This document shows, piece by piece, positions 29,588 to 42,077 of a stretch of 64,000 nucleotides of DNA. The position numbers were made by a program, and so were the translations under genes. The notes under the pieces were generated by a model that searched no databases, was not told the origin of the DNA, and saw only the letters and a program-made list of their open reading frames with translations. Numbering within the stretch: the first letter of the stretch is position 1; each line of letters starts with the position of its first letter. Source of the DNA: Pseudomonas sp. QS1027 (GTDB lineage Bacteria; Pseudomonadota; Gammaproteobacteria; Pseudomonadales; Pseudomonadaceae); NCBI RefSeq assembly GCF_002814235.1, contig NZ_PHSU01000007.1, positions 186,001-250,000 of the forward strand, read 5' to 3'.

Positions 29588-29743
29588 CTTTCTCTCCTTG
29601 GACATTTCACAAAGGGGCGCCGTGCAGCGCGATGCAGGGGTCCTATCGGACTCCTTCGTTTGATCTTCGTCAACAGCGACGAGCATAAACGCGGTGCTAT
29701 GCTACGCGCCTCTTTGCTACCGGCCGTCCGCTGTGCCGAGTAG

Positions 29744-30687
<944 letters not shown>

Positions 30688-30688
<1 letters not shown>

Positions 30689-31509
30689 TGGATCGTTATG
30701 TCGTCTTCGGCAATCCCATCGGCCACAGCAAGTCGCCGTTGATTCACCGTCTGTTCGCCGAGCAGACCGCCCAGCAGTTGGACTACAGCACCTTGCTGGC
30801 GCCCCTTGAGGATTTTTCCGGCTGTGTCCGGGCGTTTTTCCAGGCAGGGCGCGGGGCCAATGTGACGGTGCCGTTCAAGGAAGAGGCCTATCGCCTGGCC
30901 AACAGCCTGACGGCACGGGCACAGCGGGCCGGGGCGGTGAATACCTTGAGCAAGCTGGCTGACGGCAGTTTGTTGGGTGATAACACCGACGGCGCCGGGC
31001 TGGTGCGCGATCTGACGGTGAATGCCGGGTTTGGCCTGAAGGGCAAGCGCATTCTGCTGCTGGGTGCCGGTGGTGCGGTACGTGGGGCGCTGGAGCCGTT
31101 GCTGGCGGAGCAGCCGGCTTCGGTGATCATTGCCAATCGGACCGTCGAGAAGGCCGAGTTGCTGGCCGAACTGTTCGCCGACCTGGGGCCGGTGTCCGCC
31201 AGTGGGTTTGACTGGTTGCGCGAGCCGGTGGACCTGATAATCAACGCCACTTCGGCGAGCCTGTCGGGGGATGTGCCGCCGATTGCGCCGAGCCTGATCG
31301 AGCCCGGCAAGACCTTCTGCTACGACATGATGTACAGCAAGGAGCCGACGGCGTTCTGTCGCTGGGCGAGTGAGCATGGTGCGGCGGTGTCGATGGATGG
31401 CCTGGGCATGCTGGCCGAGCAGGCGGCGGAAGCTTTCCTGCTGTGGCGCGGCGTACGCCCGGATACGGCGCCGGTGCTGGCGGAGTTGCGGCGTTTGTTG
31501 GCGCTGTAG
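30688..31509 (+). CDS. aroE: Shikimate dehydrogenase
   Basis: AroE reduces 3-dehydroshikimate with NADPH in aromatic amino acid synthesis. The 273-residue protein shows the substrate-binding [13 protein letters not shown] (about residues 8-20), the catalytic Lys in [11 protein letters not shown], Asp in DNTDGAGL, and the NADP-binding [13 protein letters not shown]. It starts at the hemF stop. The convergent SulP gene ends 7 bases beyond it. Confidence 0.97.
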
Positions 31510-31515
31510 GGGCGG

Positions 31516-33084
31516 TCAATCCTCAAACAGGATCGGGCACTTATCCACACCCTCCAGCTTGACCAACTCCTCCACCACCGGTGCTCGCGCCCGTCTCAGG
31601 GTCAGGCTGCGGCCTTCCCTTATCAGGCGCCGGGCCTCCTGGTGCAGCATCTCGACCCCCGAATAATCGATAAAGTTGATCTGCTGCGCCTCGATCACCA
31701 CCTTCACCCCGTGCAACCGTTGCAACTGCACTTGCAGGTAATGGCTGGCGCCGAAAAAGATCGACCCACCGACCCGCAACACGTCCTCATCGCCATCGCG
31801 CCAATGCTGCACCCGTGGCTGCGAGGTGCGCTTGAGGTAGAAAAACAGCGAGGCCAGCACCCCGGCGTAAATCGCCGTCTGCAACTCCAGCAGCAACGTC
31901 GCCACGCAGGTCAGGGCCATCACCGCGAACTCGGCGTGACTGACCCGGAACAGCGCCCGGATGCCCCGCCGATCCACCAACCCCCAACTGATCAGCAGGA
32001 TACTGCCGGCCATCGCCGGAATCGGGATATGCGCGATCAGCGCCGAGCCGGTCACGGCAAACAGCGCCACCCAGAGCGCGGAAAATACCCCGGCCAGCGG
32101 TGAGCAGGCCCCGGCCTCGTAACTCAGCGCGGCGCGGGTGAACGAGCCCGCTGACAGGTAGCCGGAAAACAGGCTGCCGACGATATTCGACAGGCCCTGG
32201 GCGCGGACTTCCTGGTTGGCATCGAGCAATTGCTGCGAACGGGCGGACAACGAGCGAGCAATCGACAGGCTGGTGACCAGCCCGAGCATGCCCACCGCGA
32301 CGGCGCTGGGCAGCAGGCGCAGGATGGTTTCCAGGTCCAGCGGCAAGGCGCTGAACGGCGGCAACCGGCCGATGAAACCCTTGACCCGTTGCACATGCCC
32401 GAACAGGCCCGGGCACAGCCAGACCAGCGTGCTGGCCAGGACCAGGGTAATCAGCAGGGTCGGCCAGCGCGGCAGCAGGGATTTGAGGGTGAAGCCGAGG
32501 ATCAGGGTCCCGAGACCCAGCAGCAGCGAGGGTTTGTCCAGCTCGCCGAGGTGCTGGCCCAGTTGCAGCAGGCTGTTCAGGGCCGTCGCCTGGTTGGGGA
32601 CATCGAGCCCCAGCAGGTTCGGCAGTTGCCCGAGGGCGATGACCACGGCGGCGCCCAGGGTGAAACCCAGCACCACCGAATGCGAGACGAAATTCACCAG
32701 GGCACCGAAGCGCAGCATACCGAGCAGCCACTGGAAGATCCCGGCAATGCAGGTCAGCAACAGGATCAGGGTCACGTAGTCCTGGCTGCCGGGCACCGCG
32801 AGGGGGCTGACACTGGCGAACAGGACAATCGAGATGGCGGCCGTGGGCCCGCAGATCAGGTGCCAGGATGAGCCCCAGAGACAGGCGATCAGCACCGGGA
32901 CGATGGCGGCGTAAAGGCCGTATTCGGGCGGCAGGCCGGCGATCAGCGCGTAGGCGACCGATTGCGGCAAGGCCAGGATGGCGCCGCTCAGGCCGACGAT
33001 CAGGTCACGACTGACGCTGGCGCGGGTTTGCCGGGGCAACCAGCTGAGAAATGGCAGGAGTTTGTGGCGGTTGGTCCAGCCCAT
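31516..33084 (-). CDS. SulP-family anion permease with STAS domain
   Basis: The 522-residue protein has about 11 hydrophobic segments with the SulP signature region GLPPEYGLYAAIVPVLIACL (about 50-69), then a C-terminal STAS domain (from about residue 430) with INFIDYSGVEML. SulP proteins carry sulfate, bicarbonate or other anions. Because choline sulfatase and a choline-type binding protein lie directly upstream on the same strand, sulfate or choline-O-sulfate is the plausible substrate. ATG 33084 (MGWTNRHKLL) is chosen on homology. A REP pair separates it from the binding-protein gene. Confidence 0.9.
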   Translation of the reverse strand: MGWTNRHKLLPFLSWLPRQTRASVSRDLIVGLSGAILALPQSVAYALIAGLPPEYGLYAAIVPVLIACLWGSSWHLICGPTAAISIVLFASVSPLAVPGSQDYVTLILLLTCIAGIFQWLLGMLRFGALVNFVSHSVVLGFTLGAAVVIALGQLPNLLGLDVPNQATALNSLLQLGQHLGELDKPSLLLGLGTLILGFTLKSLLPRWPTLLITLVLASTLVWLCPGLFGHVQRVKGFIGRLPPFSALPLDLETILRLLPSAVAVGMLGLVTSLSIARSLSARSQQLLDANQEVRAQGLSNIVGSLFSGYLSAGSFTRAALSYEAGACSPLAGVFSALWVALFAVTGSALIAHIPIPAMAGSILLISWGLVDRRGIRALFRVSHAEFAVMALTCVATLLLELQTAIYAGVLASLFFYLKRTSQPRVQHWRDGDEDVLRVGGSIFFGASHYLQVQLQRLHGVKVVIEAQQINFIDYSGVEMLHQEARRLIREGRSLTLRRARAPVVEELVKLEGVDKCPILFED

Positions 33085-33155
33085 GGGTCTCTCGGTCGGA
33101 TGAGGCGGTGTCAGGGTGAGGGGTATATCTGAGATTTTCGCGGTGAAACACCGAC

Positions 33156-33236
33156 CTGTAGGAGCCGGCTTGCCAGCGAAGAGGCCCGTAAGCCTTGCAT
33201 CGACTGTCTGGTCCATCGCCAGCAAGCCGGCTCCTA
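33156..33236. repeat. REP pair between binding-protein and SulP genes
   Basis: Inverted REP copies at 33156-33179 and 33216-33236 share the core GTAGGAGCCGGCTTGCCAGC with the pair at 28491-28576. The spacer is 36 bases. It lies between two genes on the minus strand and could uncouple their expression. Confidence 0.8.
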
Positions 33237-33259
33237 TACGTCGGAGTGTGTGTTGGCCT

Positions 33260-34180
33260 TTAGAGCTTGGCCTTCACCGCCGACAACCCATCCTGGCCAT
33301 CCACGGTCTTGACCCCATCCAGCCACTTGTCCAGCACCGCCGGATTGGCCTTGATCCAGGCCTTGGCCGCATCGGCATTGCTCAGCTTCTTGTTCGCCAC
33401 CTCGGCCATGATGCTGTTTTCCATGTCCTGGGTGAAGCTCAGGTTGCTCAGCAATTTGCCAACGTTCGGGCAAGCCTGTGCATAACCCTTGCGGGTCACG
33501 GTATAGACGCTGCCGGTATCACCGAAGTACTGCTCGCCGCCCTTCAGATAGTGCATCTTCATCTGCACGTTCATCGGGTGCGGGGTCCAGCCGAGGAAGA
33601 CCACGAACTTCTGCTTCTTCACCGAACGCGCCACTTCGGCCAGCATCGCCTGTTCGCTGGACTCCACCAGTTTCCACTGGCCGAGGTCGAACTGGTTCTT
33701 CTTGATGATCTCCGCCAGCGAGGCATTGGCCGGGGCCCCGGAGCCGATACCATAGAGCTTCTTGTCGAACTTGTCGGCGAACTTGTTCAGGTCGGCAAAG
33801 TTATGCACACCCGCGTCCCAGACATAATCCGGGACCGCCAGGGTGAATTCGGTGCCGTCGAGGTTCTTCGCCAGTTGCGTGACATCGCCGTTGACCACGA
33901 ACTTGTCATAGAAACCCTGTTGCGCCGGCATCCAGTTGCCGAGGAACACGTCCACCTGGCCGTCCTTGAGACCGCCATAGGTGATCGGCACCGCCAGGGT
34001 GTCGACCTTGGCCTTGTAGCCCAGGCCGTCCAGCAGCAAGCTGGTGATGGCGTTGGTCGCGGCAATATCGCTCCAGCCCGGATCGGCCATTTTCACCGTG
34101 TCGCAGCTCTGCTCGGCATAGGCACTCAGGCTGCTCATGGCCAGGAGGCCTACCGTCAGTGCTGTGGATAACTTCTTCAT
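33260..34180 (-). CDS. Choline/glycine-betaine-type ABC transporter substrate-binding protein
   Basis: The 306-residue periplasmic protein starts with a signal peptide (MKKLSTALTVGLLAMSSLSAYA) and belongs to the OpuAC/ChoX family. VKMADPGWSDIAATNAI and VDVFLGNWMPAQ are family landmarks, and aromatic residues (W36, W83) could form the quaternary-amine cage. No permease or ATPase gene lies nearby, so it may serve a transporter encoded elsewhere. It is 19 bases downstream of choline sulfatase on the same strand, so choline or choline-O-sulfate is the likely ligand. A DnaA-box 9-mer overlaps its start region. Confidence 0.88.
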   Translation of the reverse strand: MKKLSTALTVGLLAMSSLSAYAEQSCDTVKMADPGWSDIAATNAITSLLLDGLGYKAKVDTLAVPITYGGLKDGQVDVFLGNWMPAQQGFYDKFVVNGDVTQLAKNLDGTEFTLAVPDYVWDAGVHNFADLNKFADKFDKKLYGIGSGAPANASLAEIIKKNQFDLGQWKLVESSEQAMLAEVARSVKKQKFVVFLGWTPHPMNVQMKMHYLKGGEQYFGDTGSVYTVTRKGYAQACPNVGKLLSNLSFTQDMENSIMAEVANKKLSNADAAKAWIKANPAVLDKWLDGVKTVDGQDGLSAVKAKL

Positions 34181-34199
34181 CGCCTTCCCCTTACGTTCG

Positions 34200-35714
34200 T
34201 TATTGGTTTTGGCAGGGTTGTGGATAACGCGCTTTGCGTTCCAGATCGTCGAGGTCGATATGGTTGCGCATGTATTGCTGACTGGCGTCCACCAGTGGCT
34301 GGTGATCCCAGCTCTTCAGCTTGCCTTGGCTCAAGGCGGCGGCGACGAAACGCCGGCGCCGTTGACTGGCGAGCACCTGTTGGTGGATCGCCGGGATGTT
34401 CCATTTCGCCCGGGCTTCGGCCAGGAAGTCGTTGAAGAGTGCTTGGTGCTGCGCTGATTGGCTGAGTTCTTCTGCCTCGCGTGGGTCGTTGTGGATATCG
34501 AAGAGCAGACAAGGGTCGTCTTCGCTGTAGATGAATTTGTAGGCGCCGCGACGAATCATCATCAGCGGGCTGATGGTGCCTTCGGCCATGTATTCGCCGA
34601 ACACTTCGTCGTGGCCGCCCTCGCCCTTCAGGTGCGGGACCAGCGAGCGGCCGTCCAGCGGCAGCTCGCCGTGCAGCGTGCCGCCGGCCAGTTCCACCAG
34701 GGTCGGCAACAGGTCGGCGGTGGAGACGGCGGCACTGACGCGTCCGGCGGCGAACTGCCCCGGGGCGCTGATCAGCAGCGGCACCCGCGCGGACATTTCG
34801 AACCAGTGCATTTTGTACCAGAGGCCGCGCTCGCCGAGCATGTCGCCATGGTCGCCGGAGAACACGATCAGCGTGTCATCGGCCAGCCCGGTTTCCTCCA
34901 GGGTTTGCAGGAGTTTGCCGACGTTGCTGTCGATATAGCTGCACGCACCGAAGTAGGCGCGGCGGGCGTCGCGGATCTTGTCCACAGGCAGCGGCTTGTC
35001 CCACAGGTCGTAGACCTTGAGTAAACGCTGGGAGTGCGGATCGAGGCTGTCCTGGGCCGGGGTCTGCGGCAACGGAATATCTTCGTCGCGATACAGGTCC
35101 CAGAACGCCTTGGGAATGGTGTAGGGATCGTGGGGGTGGGTCATGGACACGGTCAGGCAGAACGGCTGGTTGCCGTCTTCGCGCACATGGTCGAACAGGT
35201 ATTGCTGCGCCTTGAAGACCACCTCTTCATCGAAATCCAGCTGGTTGGTGCGCACGCAGGGACCGGCCTGCAGCACCGAAGACATGTTGTGGTACCAGCT
35301 GGGCCGCACATCGGGCTCGTCCCAGTTCACCGCCCAGCCGTAGTCCGCCGGGTAGATATCGCTGGTCAGGCGTTCTTCGTAACCATGCAGTTGGTCCGGC
35401 CCGCAGAAGTGCATCTTGCCCGACAGCGCGGTGCGATAACCGAGGCGCCGTAGATAGTGGGCATAGGTCGGTACGTCGGCGGGGAAATCGGCGGCGTTGT
35501 CGTAGGCGCCGATCTTGCTCGGCAGTTGGCCGCTGACCAGGGTAAAACGTGAAGGCGCGCAGAGCGGGCTGTTGCAGTAGGCGGCATCGAAGACCACGCC
35601 TTCGGCAGCCAGGCGGCTCAGGTTCGGAAGCTTGATGGGCGATGCGCCGTAGAGCGGCAACAGGGGCGCGGCCATTTGATCGGCCATGATGAAGAGAATG
35701 TTCTTGCGCTTCAT
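34200..35714 (-). CDS. betC: Choline sulfatase
   Basis: BetC hydrolyses choline-O-sulfate to choline and sulfate, feeding betaine synthesis. The product of 504 residues has the sulfatase signature CAPSR, whose Cys52 becomes formylglycine, the metal-binding IMADQ at the N-terminus, LSGKMHFCGP, and FSGDHGDMLGERG. The C-terminal HQQVLASQRRRRF is typical of choline sulfatases. I chose ATG 35714 (MKRKNILF); another ATG six codons upstream also fits and neither has a strong ribosome site. It is divergent from the LysR gene at 35829, its likely regulator. Confidence 0.95.
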   Translation of the reverse strand: MKRKNILFIMADQMAAPLLPLYGASPIKLPNLSRLAAEGVVFDAAYCNSPLCAPSRFTLVSGQLPSKIGAYDNAADFPADVPTYAHYLRRLGYRTALSGKMHFCGPDQLHGYEERLTSDIYPADYGWAVNWDEPDVRPSWYHNMSSVLQAGPCVRTNQLDFDEEVVFKAQQYLFDHVREDGNQPFCLTVSMTHPHDPYTIPKAFWDLYRDEDIPLPQTPAQDSLDPHSQRLLKVYDLWDKPLPVDKIRDARRAYFGACSYIDSNVGKLLQTLEETGLADDTLIVFSGDHGDMLGERGLWYKMHWFEMSARVPLLISAPGQFAAGRVSAAVSTADLLPTLVELAGGTLHGELPLDGRSLVPHLKGEGGHDEVFGEYMAEGTISPLMMIRRGAYKFIYSEDDPCLLFDIHNDPREAEELSQSAQHQALFNDFLAEARAKWNIPAIHQQVLASQRRRRFVAAALSQGKLKSWDHQPLVDASQQYMRNHIDLDDLERKARYPQPCQNQ

Positions 35715-35828
35715 GTAATCGCGGCATTCCATAGTGAATTGTTATGCGATAGTGCTTCGATCCAGCATGTGGCCCACGGAATCTGTGGTAAAGCCCTTGC
35801 CCAACAATGACTAGGATAAGTACAGCTT

Positions 35829-36779
35829 ATGTATGAAGCGCTGGGTGACCTGTCCCTCGATCTGCTCCGGGCCTTCGAAGCGGCGGCCCGTCACCACAGC
35901 TTTACCGCCGCGGCAGTGGAACTGGGCACTACCCAGCCGGCCATCAGCCAGCAGATCAAGCGCCTGGAAGACCAACTGACCACCCGCCTGTTCGACCGTA
36001 TCTACCGGGGCATCGAGTTGACCGAAGCCGGCTCGATCCTGTTCGAGCAGGTGCAGGCCGGCTTGCAGAGCATCGACAGTGGCTTGAGCGCGGTCACCGC
36101 CCAGCGTCAGCATGAGGTGCTGCAGGTCGCCACCGACTTTGCCTTTGCCGCCTATTGGCTGATGCCGCGCCTGCATCGCTTCCATGCGGCCAATCCGCAG
36201 GTCGATGTCAGCCTGGTGACCAGTGAGCGTAGCCACAACATGTTGCGCACCGATATCGATGTGGCGGTGTTGTTCGGCAAGGGCCGTTTCAAGCAGGGCG
36301 AGAGCCATTGGCTGTTCAGCGAGGAAGTGTTTCCGGTGTGCAGCCCGCAATTGCTCAAGGGCCGCGAGTTGCCGTTGCCCACCGAAGCCTTGCTGGAGTT
36401 TCCCCTGCTGCACCTCAAGGGCGAAAACAGCAGCCACTGGTTCGACTGGAGCGGGGTTTTTCGCGAACTGGGGTTGACCGCTGCACCGGCGCCGGGGCAA
36501 TTGCGCTTCGACAACTACACCTTGCTGATCCAGGCGGCGATCGGCGGCCAGGGCGTGGCCATCGGCTGGCGGCACCTGGTGGATAATCTGTTGGAGCAGG
36601 GTTTGCTGTGCCGGCCGATCAGCCAGACGGCGATTTCCACCTTTGGCTATTACGTGGTCTTGCCTCAGCGTAAACGGCGTGGCGCGCTGATCCAGCGTTT
36701 CTTCGACTGGTTGATGGCCGAGCAGGCCGACAGTGCGCAATCACTGGTAGGGCTGGGCTTGCCCTCGATTGCGGTGTAG
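35829..36779 (+). CDS. LysR-family regulator of choline sulfate use
   Basis: The 316-residue protein has the LysR helix-turn-helix in SFTAAAVELGTTQPAISQQI (about residues 24-43) and an effector domain. It is transcribed away from choline sulfatase over a gap of about 100 bases, the arrangement of betR/betC in Pseudomonas. It therefore probably controls betC and the binding-protein gene. The inducer, choline-O-sulfate or choline, is inferred. Confidence 0.9.
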   Translation: MYEALGDLSLDLLRAFEAAARHHSFTAAAVELGTTQPAISQQIKRLEDQLTTRLFDRIYRGIELTEAGSILFEQVQAGLQSIDSGLSAVTAQRQHEVLQVATDFAFAAYWLMPRLHRFHAANPQVDVSLVTSERSHNMLRTDIDVAVLFGKGRFKQGESHWLFSEEVFPVCSPQLLKGRELPLPTEALLEFPLLHLKGENSSHWFDWSGVFRELGLTAAPAPGQLRFDNYTLLIQAAIGGQGVAIGWRHLVDNLLEQGLLCRPISQTAISTFGYYVVLPQRKRRGALIQRFFDWLMAEQADSAQSLVGLGLPSIAV

Positions 36780-36814
36780 CGTTAGCCCATTAACCGATGC
36801 TGAACGAGAGCGGC

Positions 36815-37144
36815 ATGCAACGTATCAAGGGTTATCACGCCCACATCTATTTCGATGCTTCGACCCTGGAGCAGGCCCGTGAGCTGTGTGAACTGGCGGC
36901 GACGACCTTTCCCCTGAAGATGGGACGGGTGCACCAGCGCCCGGTGGGACCGCATCCGGACTGGAGCTGCCAACTGGCGTTCGAAGCGCAATATATCGGC
37001 GTGGTCTTGCCGTGGCTGGCGCTGAACCGCAAGGGCCTGGTGGTGTTCATTCATCCCCTGACCGACGATGACCTGGCCGACCATCGCGATCATGCGATCT
37101 GGATGGGTGCGGTCAGGCCATTGGATCTGTCGATCTTTTCCTAG
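36815..37144 (+). CDS. DOPA 4,5-dioxygenase-family protein
   Basis: The 109-residue protein matches a small dioxygenase family related to plant and fungal DOPA 4,5-dioxygenase. Conserved His-rich motifs are GYHAHIYFD at the start, GRVHQRPVGPHPDW in the middle and HPLTDDDLADHRDHAIWMG near the end. These provide likely iron ligands. ATG 36815 with GAGAG four bases before is preferred over ATG 36797, which has no ribosome site. The bacterial substrate is unknown. Confidence 0.85.
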   Translation: MQRIKGYHAHIYFDASTLEQARELCELAATTFPLKMGRVHQRPVGPHPDWSCQLAFEAQYIGVVLPWLALNRKGLVVFIHPLTDDDLADHRDHAIWMGAVRPLDLSIFS

Positions 37145-37156
37145 CGCCTCAAACGG

Positions 37157-37588
37157 TCAGTTCAGCACACCGTCGAGAATCTCGTAGACGACCCCGGTGC
37201 CGATGGCGATCAGGACCACGTCACTGCCCATGCGGCGCCATTCGTAACCCTCATACACCGGCAGGCGGGACAGTGCCCGCTCGTCCAGGCGTTCGCCTTC
37301 GTAGCCGCGTGGCAGCGGTTGGCCGCGCACCAGATGGTAGCCCGGTGGTGGTGGCGCGCCGCGGCTGAAATGTTCGTGGTCATCATGAATGATCTGCCGG
37401 ATCGGACCGAAGTCCTGGGGCGGACGGTGCATATTGCGCGGATCCGGCCCTTTCTCCGGACCGCCCCGCTGGTCGTAGCCACCGCGATCATGGTCTTCGC
37501 CGCGTATCTGGTCCTCGGCATGCAGCAGGGGGCTGGCACTGAGTACCAGCAGGCCAAGACCGGCCATCAGGCGTTTGGGCATTTTCAT
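37157..37588 (-). CDS. Periplasmic RcnB/CigR-like protein
   Basis: The 143-residue product begins with a signal peptide (MKMPKRLMAGLGLLVLSASPLLHA). A charged Gly/Pro/His-rich stretch follows, and then an RcnB-like module (PPPPGYHLVRGQPLPRGY onward). It ends in a hydrophobic segment, DVVLIAIGTGVVYEILDGVL. That arrangement resembles the CigR/RcnB family of periplasmic proteins. ATG 37588 is chosen because GAGGA sits 9 bases upstream; the ATG three codons earlier overlaps that site. The function here is unknown. Confidence 0.75.
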   Translation of the reverse strand: MKMPKRLMAGLGLLVLSASPLLHAEDQIRGEDHDRGGYDQRGGPEKGPDPRNMHRPPQDFGPIRQIIHDDHEHFSRGAPPPPGYHLVRGQPLPRGYEGERLDERALSRLPVYEGYEWRRMGSDVVLIAIGTGVVYEILDGVLN

Positions 37589-37730
37589 CGGGGGCATTCC
37601 TCACCACACAGGCAATACAGCGAAAGGGGCGAAGCGTTGGCTTCAAACCCCCGGGTCATACTTTGTTAGTCCGCATGGTGGCGTTTAGATTCCTTTGTAT
37701 CAGGAACTTTACCTTGGGTCGGCGTCGGCG

Positions 37731-38021
37731 TTATCGCCAGCGATCATGTTGTTCGTTCAGGCCGTGCCGCAGGGTTTCGAGGTGCTCGCGCAAGAAGGCG
37801 TCGTTCGCCGGTTCGCCCGTTATTCTTGCCTGGGCACGGGGATCGGGGGCCAGGTTCGTGGCGCTGGGCACGAGGGCCTCGAACGCGAACAGGCTGGACA
37901 GGTTTTGTCGCGGTGGTGGAGTTTGGCGTGGAAGCGAAGTGATCGACCTGAGTCGTGCCGGGCGAGGGGTTTCGGTGACGCAGAGGTGATCGAGGAAGGT
38001 GCAGGCGATAGCGAGTGTCAT
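37731..38021 (-). CDS. Hypothetical protein, Pro/Arg-rich
   Basis: I do not recognise this 96-residue protein (MTLAIACTFLDHLCVTETPR at the start). Its codon use is typical of the genome, with mostly G/C third positions, so it is probably real. It has no signal peptide or membrane segment and is rich in Pro, Arg and Thr in its first half and charged in the second. Its start overlaps in ATGA with the stop of a 26-codon ORF, suggesting coupling. An in-frame ATG at 38033 is an alternative start. Confidence 0.45.
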   Translation of the reverse strand: MTLAIACTFLDHLCVTETPRPARLRSITSLPRQTPPPRQNLSSLFAFEALVPSATNLAPDPRAQARITGEPANDAFLREHLETLRHGLNEQHDRWR

Positions 38022-38098
38022 AGGGGCATCCATTTTTTAGGTAACGATCCGGCGCTCCTGCGCGGCCGTCTCTTGCCGGACTGTCCCGGAAAGAGCAT
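38018..38098 (-). CDS. Possible 26-residue basic leader ORF
   Basis: ATG 38098 opens a 26-codon frame rich in Arg/Lys (GKRRPRRSAGSLPKK). AGGAG lies at 38113-38109, with a rather long 10-base spacing. The TGA overlaps the start of the next frame. A TTGACAG / CTGTCAA inverted repeat (38114-38134), which includes a perfect -35 sequence on this strand, lies just upstream. Evidence is limited to these positions. Confidence 0.25.
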   Translation of the reverse strand: MLFPGQSGKRRPRRSAGSLPKKWMPL

Positions 38099-38157
38099 GT
38101 AATGATTACTCCTTTGACAGCGCAGTTCTGTCAATAAACGCTCAGGCTCGCGCCCAT

Positions 38158-38192
38158 GAAAAAGGGACCCAAGGCGTTGGCCGTGGATCCCT
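38158..38192 (-). terminator. Terminator downstream of trpA
   Basis: On the minus strand, AGGGATCC and GGGTCCCT form an 8-base-pair stem (one G-T pair), followed by TTTTT. It begins 20 bases after the trpA stop and should end the trpBA transcript. Confidence 0.75.
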
Positions 38193-38211
38193 CTGTGTCG
38201 TGCCGCCTGGC

Positions 38212-39017
38212 TCAGCGTGCGGTACGTACGCCTTCGGCGAGGGCCGCGCACAGGCTCAGTACGCCATCGATGGCCTGCTCATCGCTGCTGGCGTTGGCGA
38301 TGTGATCGATCAGCGCCGAGCCGACCACCACGCCGTCCGCCAGCCGGGCGATGGCCGCGGCCTGCTCCGGTGTGCGGATACCGAAACCGATGCTGATCGG
38401 CAGGTCGGTGTGGCGACGCAGGCGGGCCACCGCCTCTTCGACGTGTTCCAGGGTCGCCGAGCCGGCACCGGTCACGCCGGCCACCGACACGTAGTAGACG
38501 AAGCCGGAGCTGCCGTTGAGCACGGTGGGCAGACGGACGTCGTCGGTGGTCGGTGTGGTCAGGCGGATAAAGTCCAGGCCGGCGGCCTGGGCCGGGTCGC
38601 ACAGCTCGCCGTTATGTTCCGGCGGCAGGTCGACCACGATCAGGCCGTCGACACCGGCGGCCTTGGCATCGGCGATAAAACGCGGCACGCCGTAGTGGTG
38701 GATCGGGTTGAAGTAACCCATCAGCACCAGCGGGGTGTGGTTGTTTTCGGCGCGGAACTCGCGAACCATCTGCAGGGTTTTCGCCAGGTTCTGCTTGGCG
38801 GCCAGGGCGCGGATGTTCGCCAGCTGGATCGCCGGGCCGTCGGCCATCGGATCGGTGAAGGGCATGCCCAGCTCGATCACATCGGCCCCGGCCTTGGGCA
38901 GGCCCTTGAGGATCGCCAGGGAAGTGTCATAACCCGGGTCGCCAGCGGTGACAAAGGTCACCAGGGCGGCGCGGTTCTGTTCTTTCAGCTCGGCAAAGCG
39001 GGTTTGCAGGCGGCTCA

Positions 39018-39018
<1 letters not shown>
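38212..39018 (-). CDS. trpA: Tryptophan synthase alpha chain
   Basis: TrpA cleaves indole-3-glycerol phosphate to indole, which passes through a tunnel to TrpB. The 268-residue TIM barrel has the catalytic Glu in [17 protein letters not shown] (about 47-63) and Asp in the IVVDLPPEH strand. The phosphate-binding loops are around GVTGAG and GFGIRTPEQ. The start overlaps the trpB stop by one base (TGATG). Confidence 0.97.
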
Positions 39019-41240
<2,222 letters not shown>

Positions 41241-41244
<4 letters not shown>

Positions 41245-41567
41245 TCCCCGCGTTTGCACAGCAGGTAAGCGGCCAACAGCCCCAGCGCACCCACCGCGAC
41301 ACCGGCGGTTGTCCACGGATGTTCCTGGGCATAATCCCGGGTCGCGATCCCGGTTTCGCGGGTTCTGACCTTGACCTCTTCATAAGCATCGCTGAGCAGG
41401 TGACGTGAATGCTTGAGGGCATTCTCGGCATTGCTCCTGAGGGCCTTGAGGGTTTTGCGCGACTCGTCCGAGGCGTCGTCCTTGAGGCTTTCGAGGGACT
41501 TGAGCAGACTCTCGATTTCGGCTTCCATGCTTTGCAATGAGGCTTTGCGTAGTGAGTTGCTGGCCAT
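41241..41567 (-). CDS. DUF883 (ElaB/YqjD)-family membrane-anchored protein
   Basis: The 108-residue protein has a long charged helix (about 10-80) and a C-terminal membrane anchor, [20 protein letters not shown]. That layout is typical of ElaB/YqjD proteins, which tether to the inner membrane and bind ribosomes in E. coli. ATG 41567 follows GGAGAA. Upstream, the 161-base gap to the dodecin gene holds both promoters. A ribosome role is inferred from the family only. Confidence 0.88.
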
Positions 41568-41728
41568 ATCGGCGTTCTCCCGCAGTTGAGTGGCGTGTGC
41601 AGATTGGGACTTCAGCACGCTGTGAAAGTGCAGAAAATCTGCATCGCATTTCAGGATCTCTCGATCCGAGCTGTGGGAAAAATCACTGCTAGGCTCTCTG
41701 GACAGCCCCCGGGACTTAGGAGAACAGC

Positions 41729-41944
41729 ATGAGCGACCACCACACCTACAAGAAAATCGAACTGGTAGGTTCTTCCCCCACCAGCATCGAAGACGCCATC
41801 AACAATGCCCTGGCCGAAGCCGGTAAAAGCATCAAGCATCTGGAATGGTTCGAGGTGCTCGATACCCGGGGGCATATCAAGGACAACAAGGCCGCGCACT
41901 TCCAGGTCACCCTGAAAGTCGGCTTCAGAATCGCCAATAGCTGA
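41729..41944 (+). CDS. Dodecin family flavin-binding protein
   Basis: This 71-residue protein matches dodecin, a dodecameric flavin-binding and storage protein. [20 protein letters not shown], the helix [17 protein letters not shown], and the strand with the conserved Trp ([13 protein letters not shown]) are diagnostic. AGGAGAACAGC precedes ATG 41729. A strong terminator follows. Confidence 0.93.
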   Translation: MSDHHTYKKIELVGSSPTSIEDAINNALAEAGKSIKHLEWFEVLDTRGHIKDNKAAHFQVTLKVGFRIANS

Positions 41945-42023
41945 ACAAATACTGGCCTTTTGAACTTATAGACTGGCCGACTGCCATATTGATTGCTATA
42001 CAGAGGGCGCTAAATGGCCCCTA

Positions 42024-42054
42024 GTGCGTCGCCCAAAAGCCGACGCACTTTTTT
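42024..42054 (+). terminator. Terminator after the dodecin gene
   Basis: GTGCGTCG and CGACGCAC form a perfect 8-base-pair stem with a 9-base loop, followed by TTTTTT. It is 80 bases beyond the dodecin stop and 24 before the next gene. Confidence 0.85.
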
Positions 42055-42077
42055 GATCTGACCAGGGAATATGATCG

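Noticed and set aside
37695..38102. Open frames on the plus strand in the 37.7-38.1 kb gap
   Set aside because: The minus-strand frame there has better codon use; the plus frames lack ribosome sites and look like its shadow.
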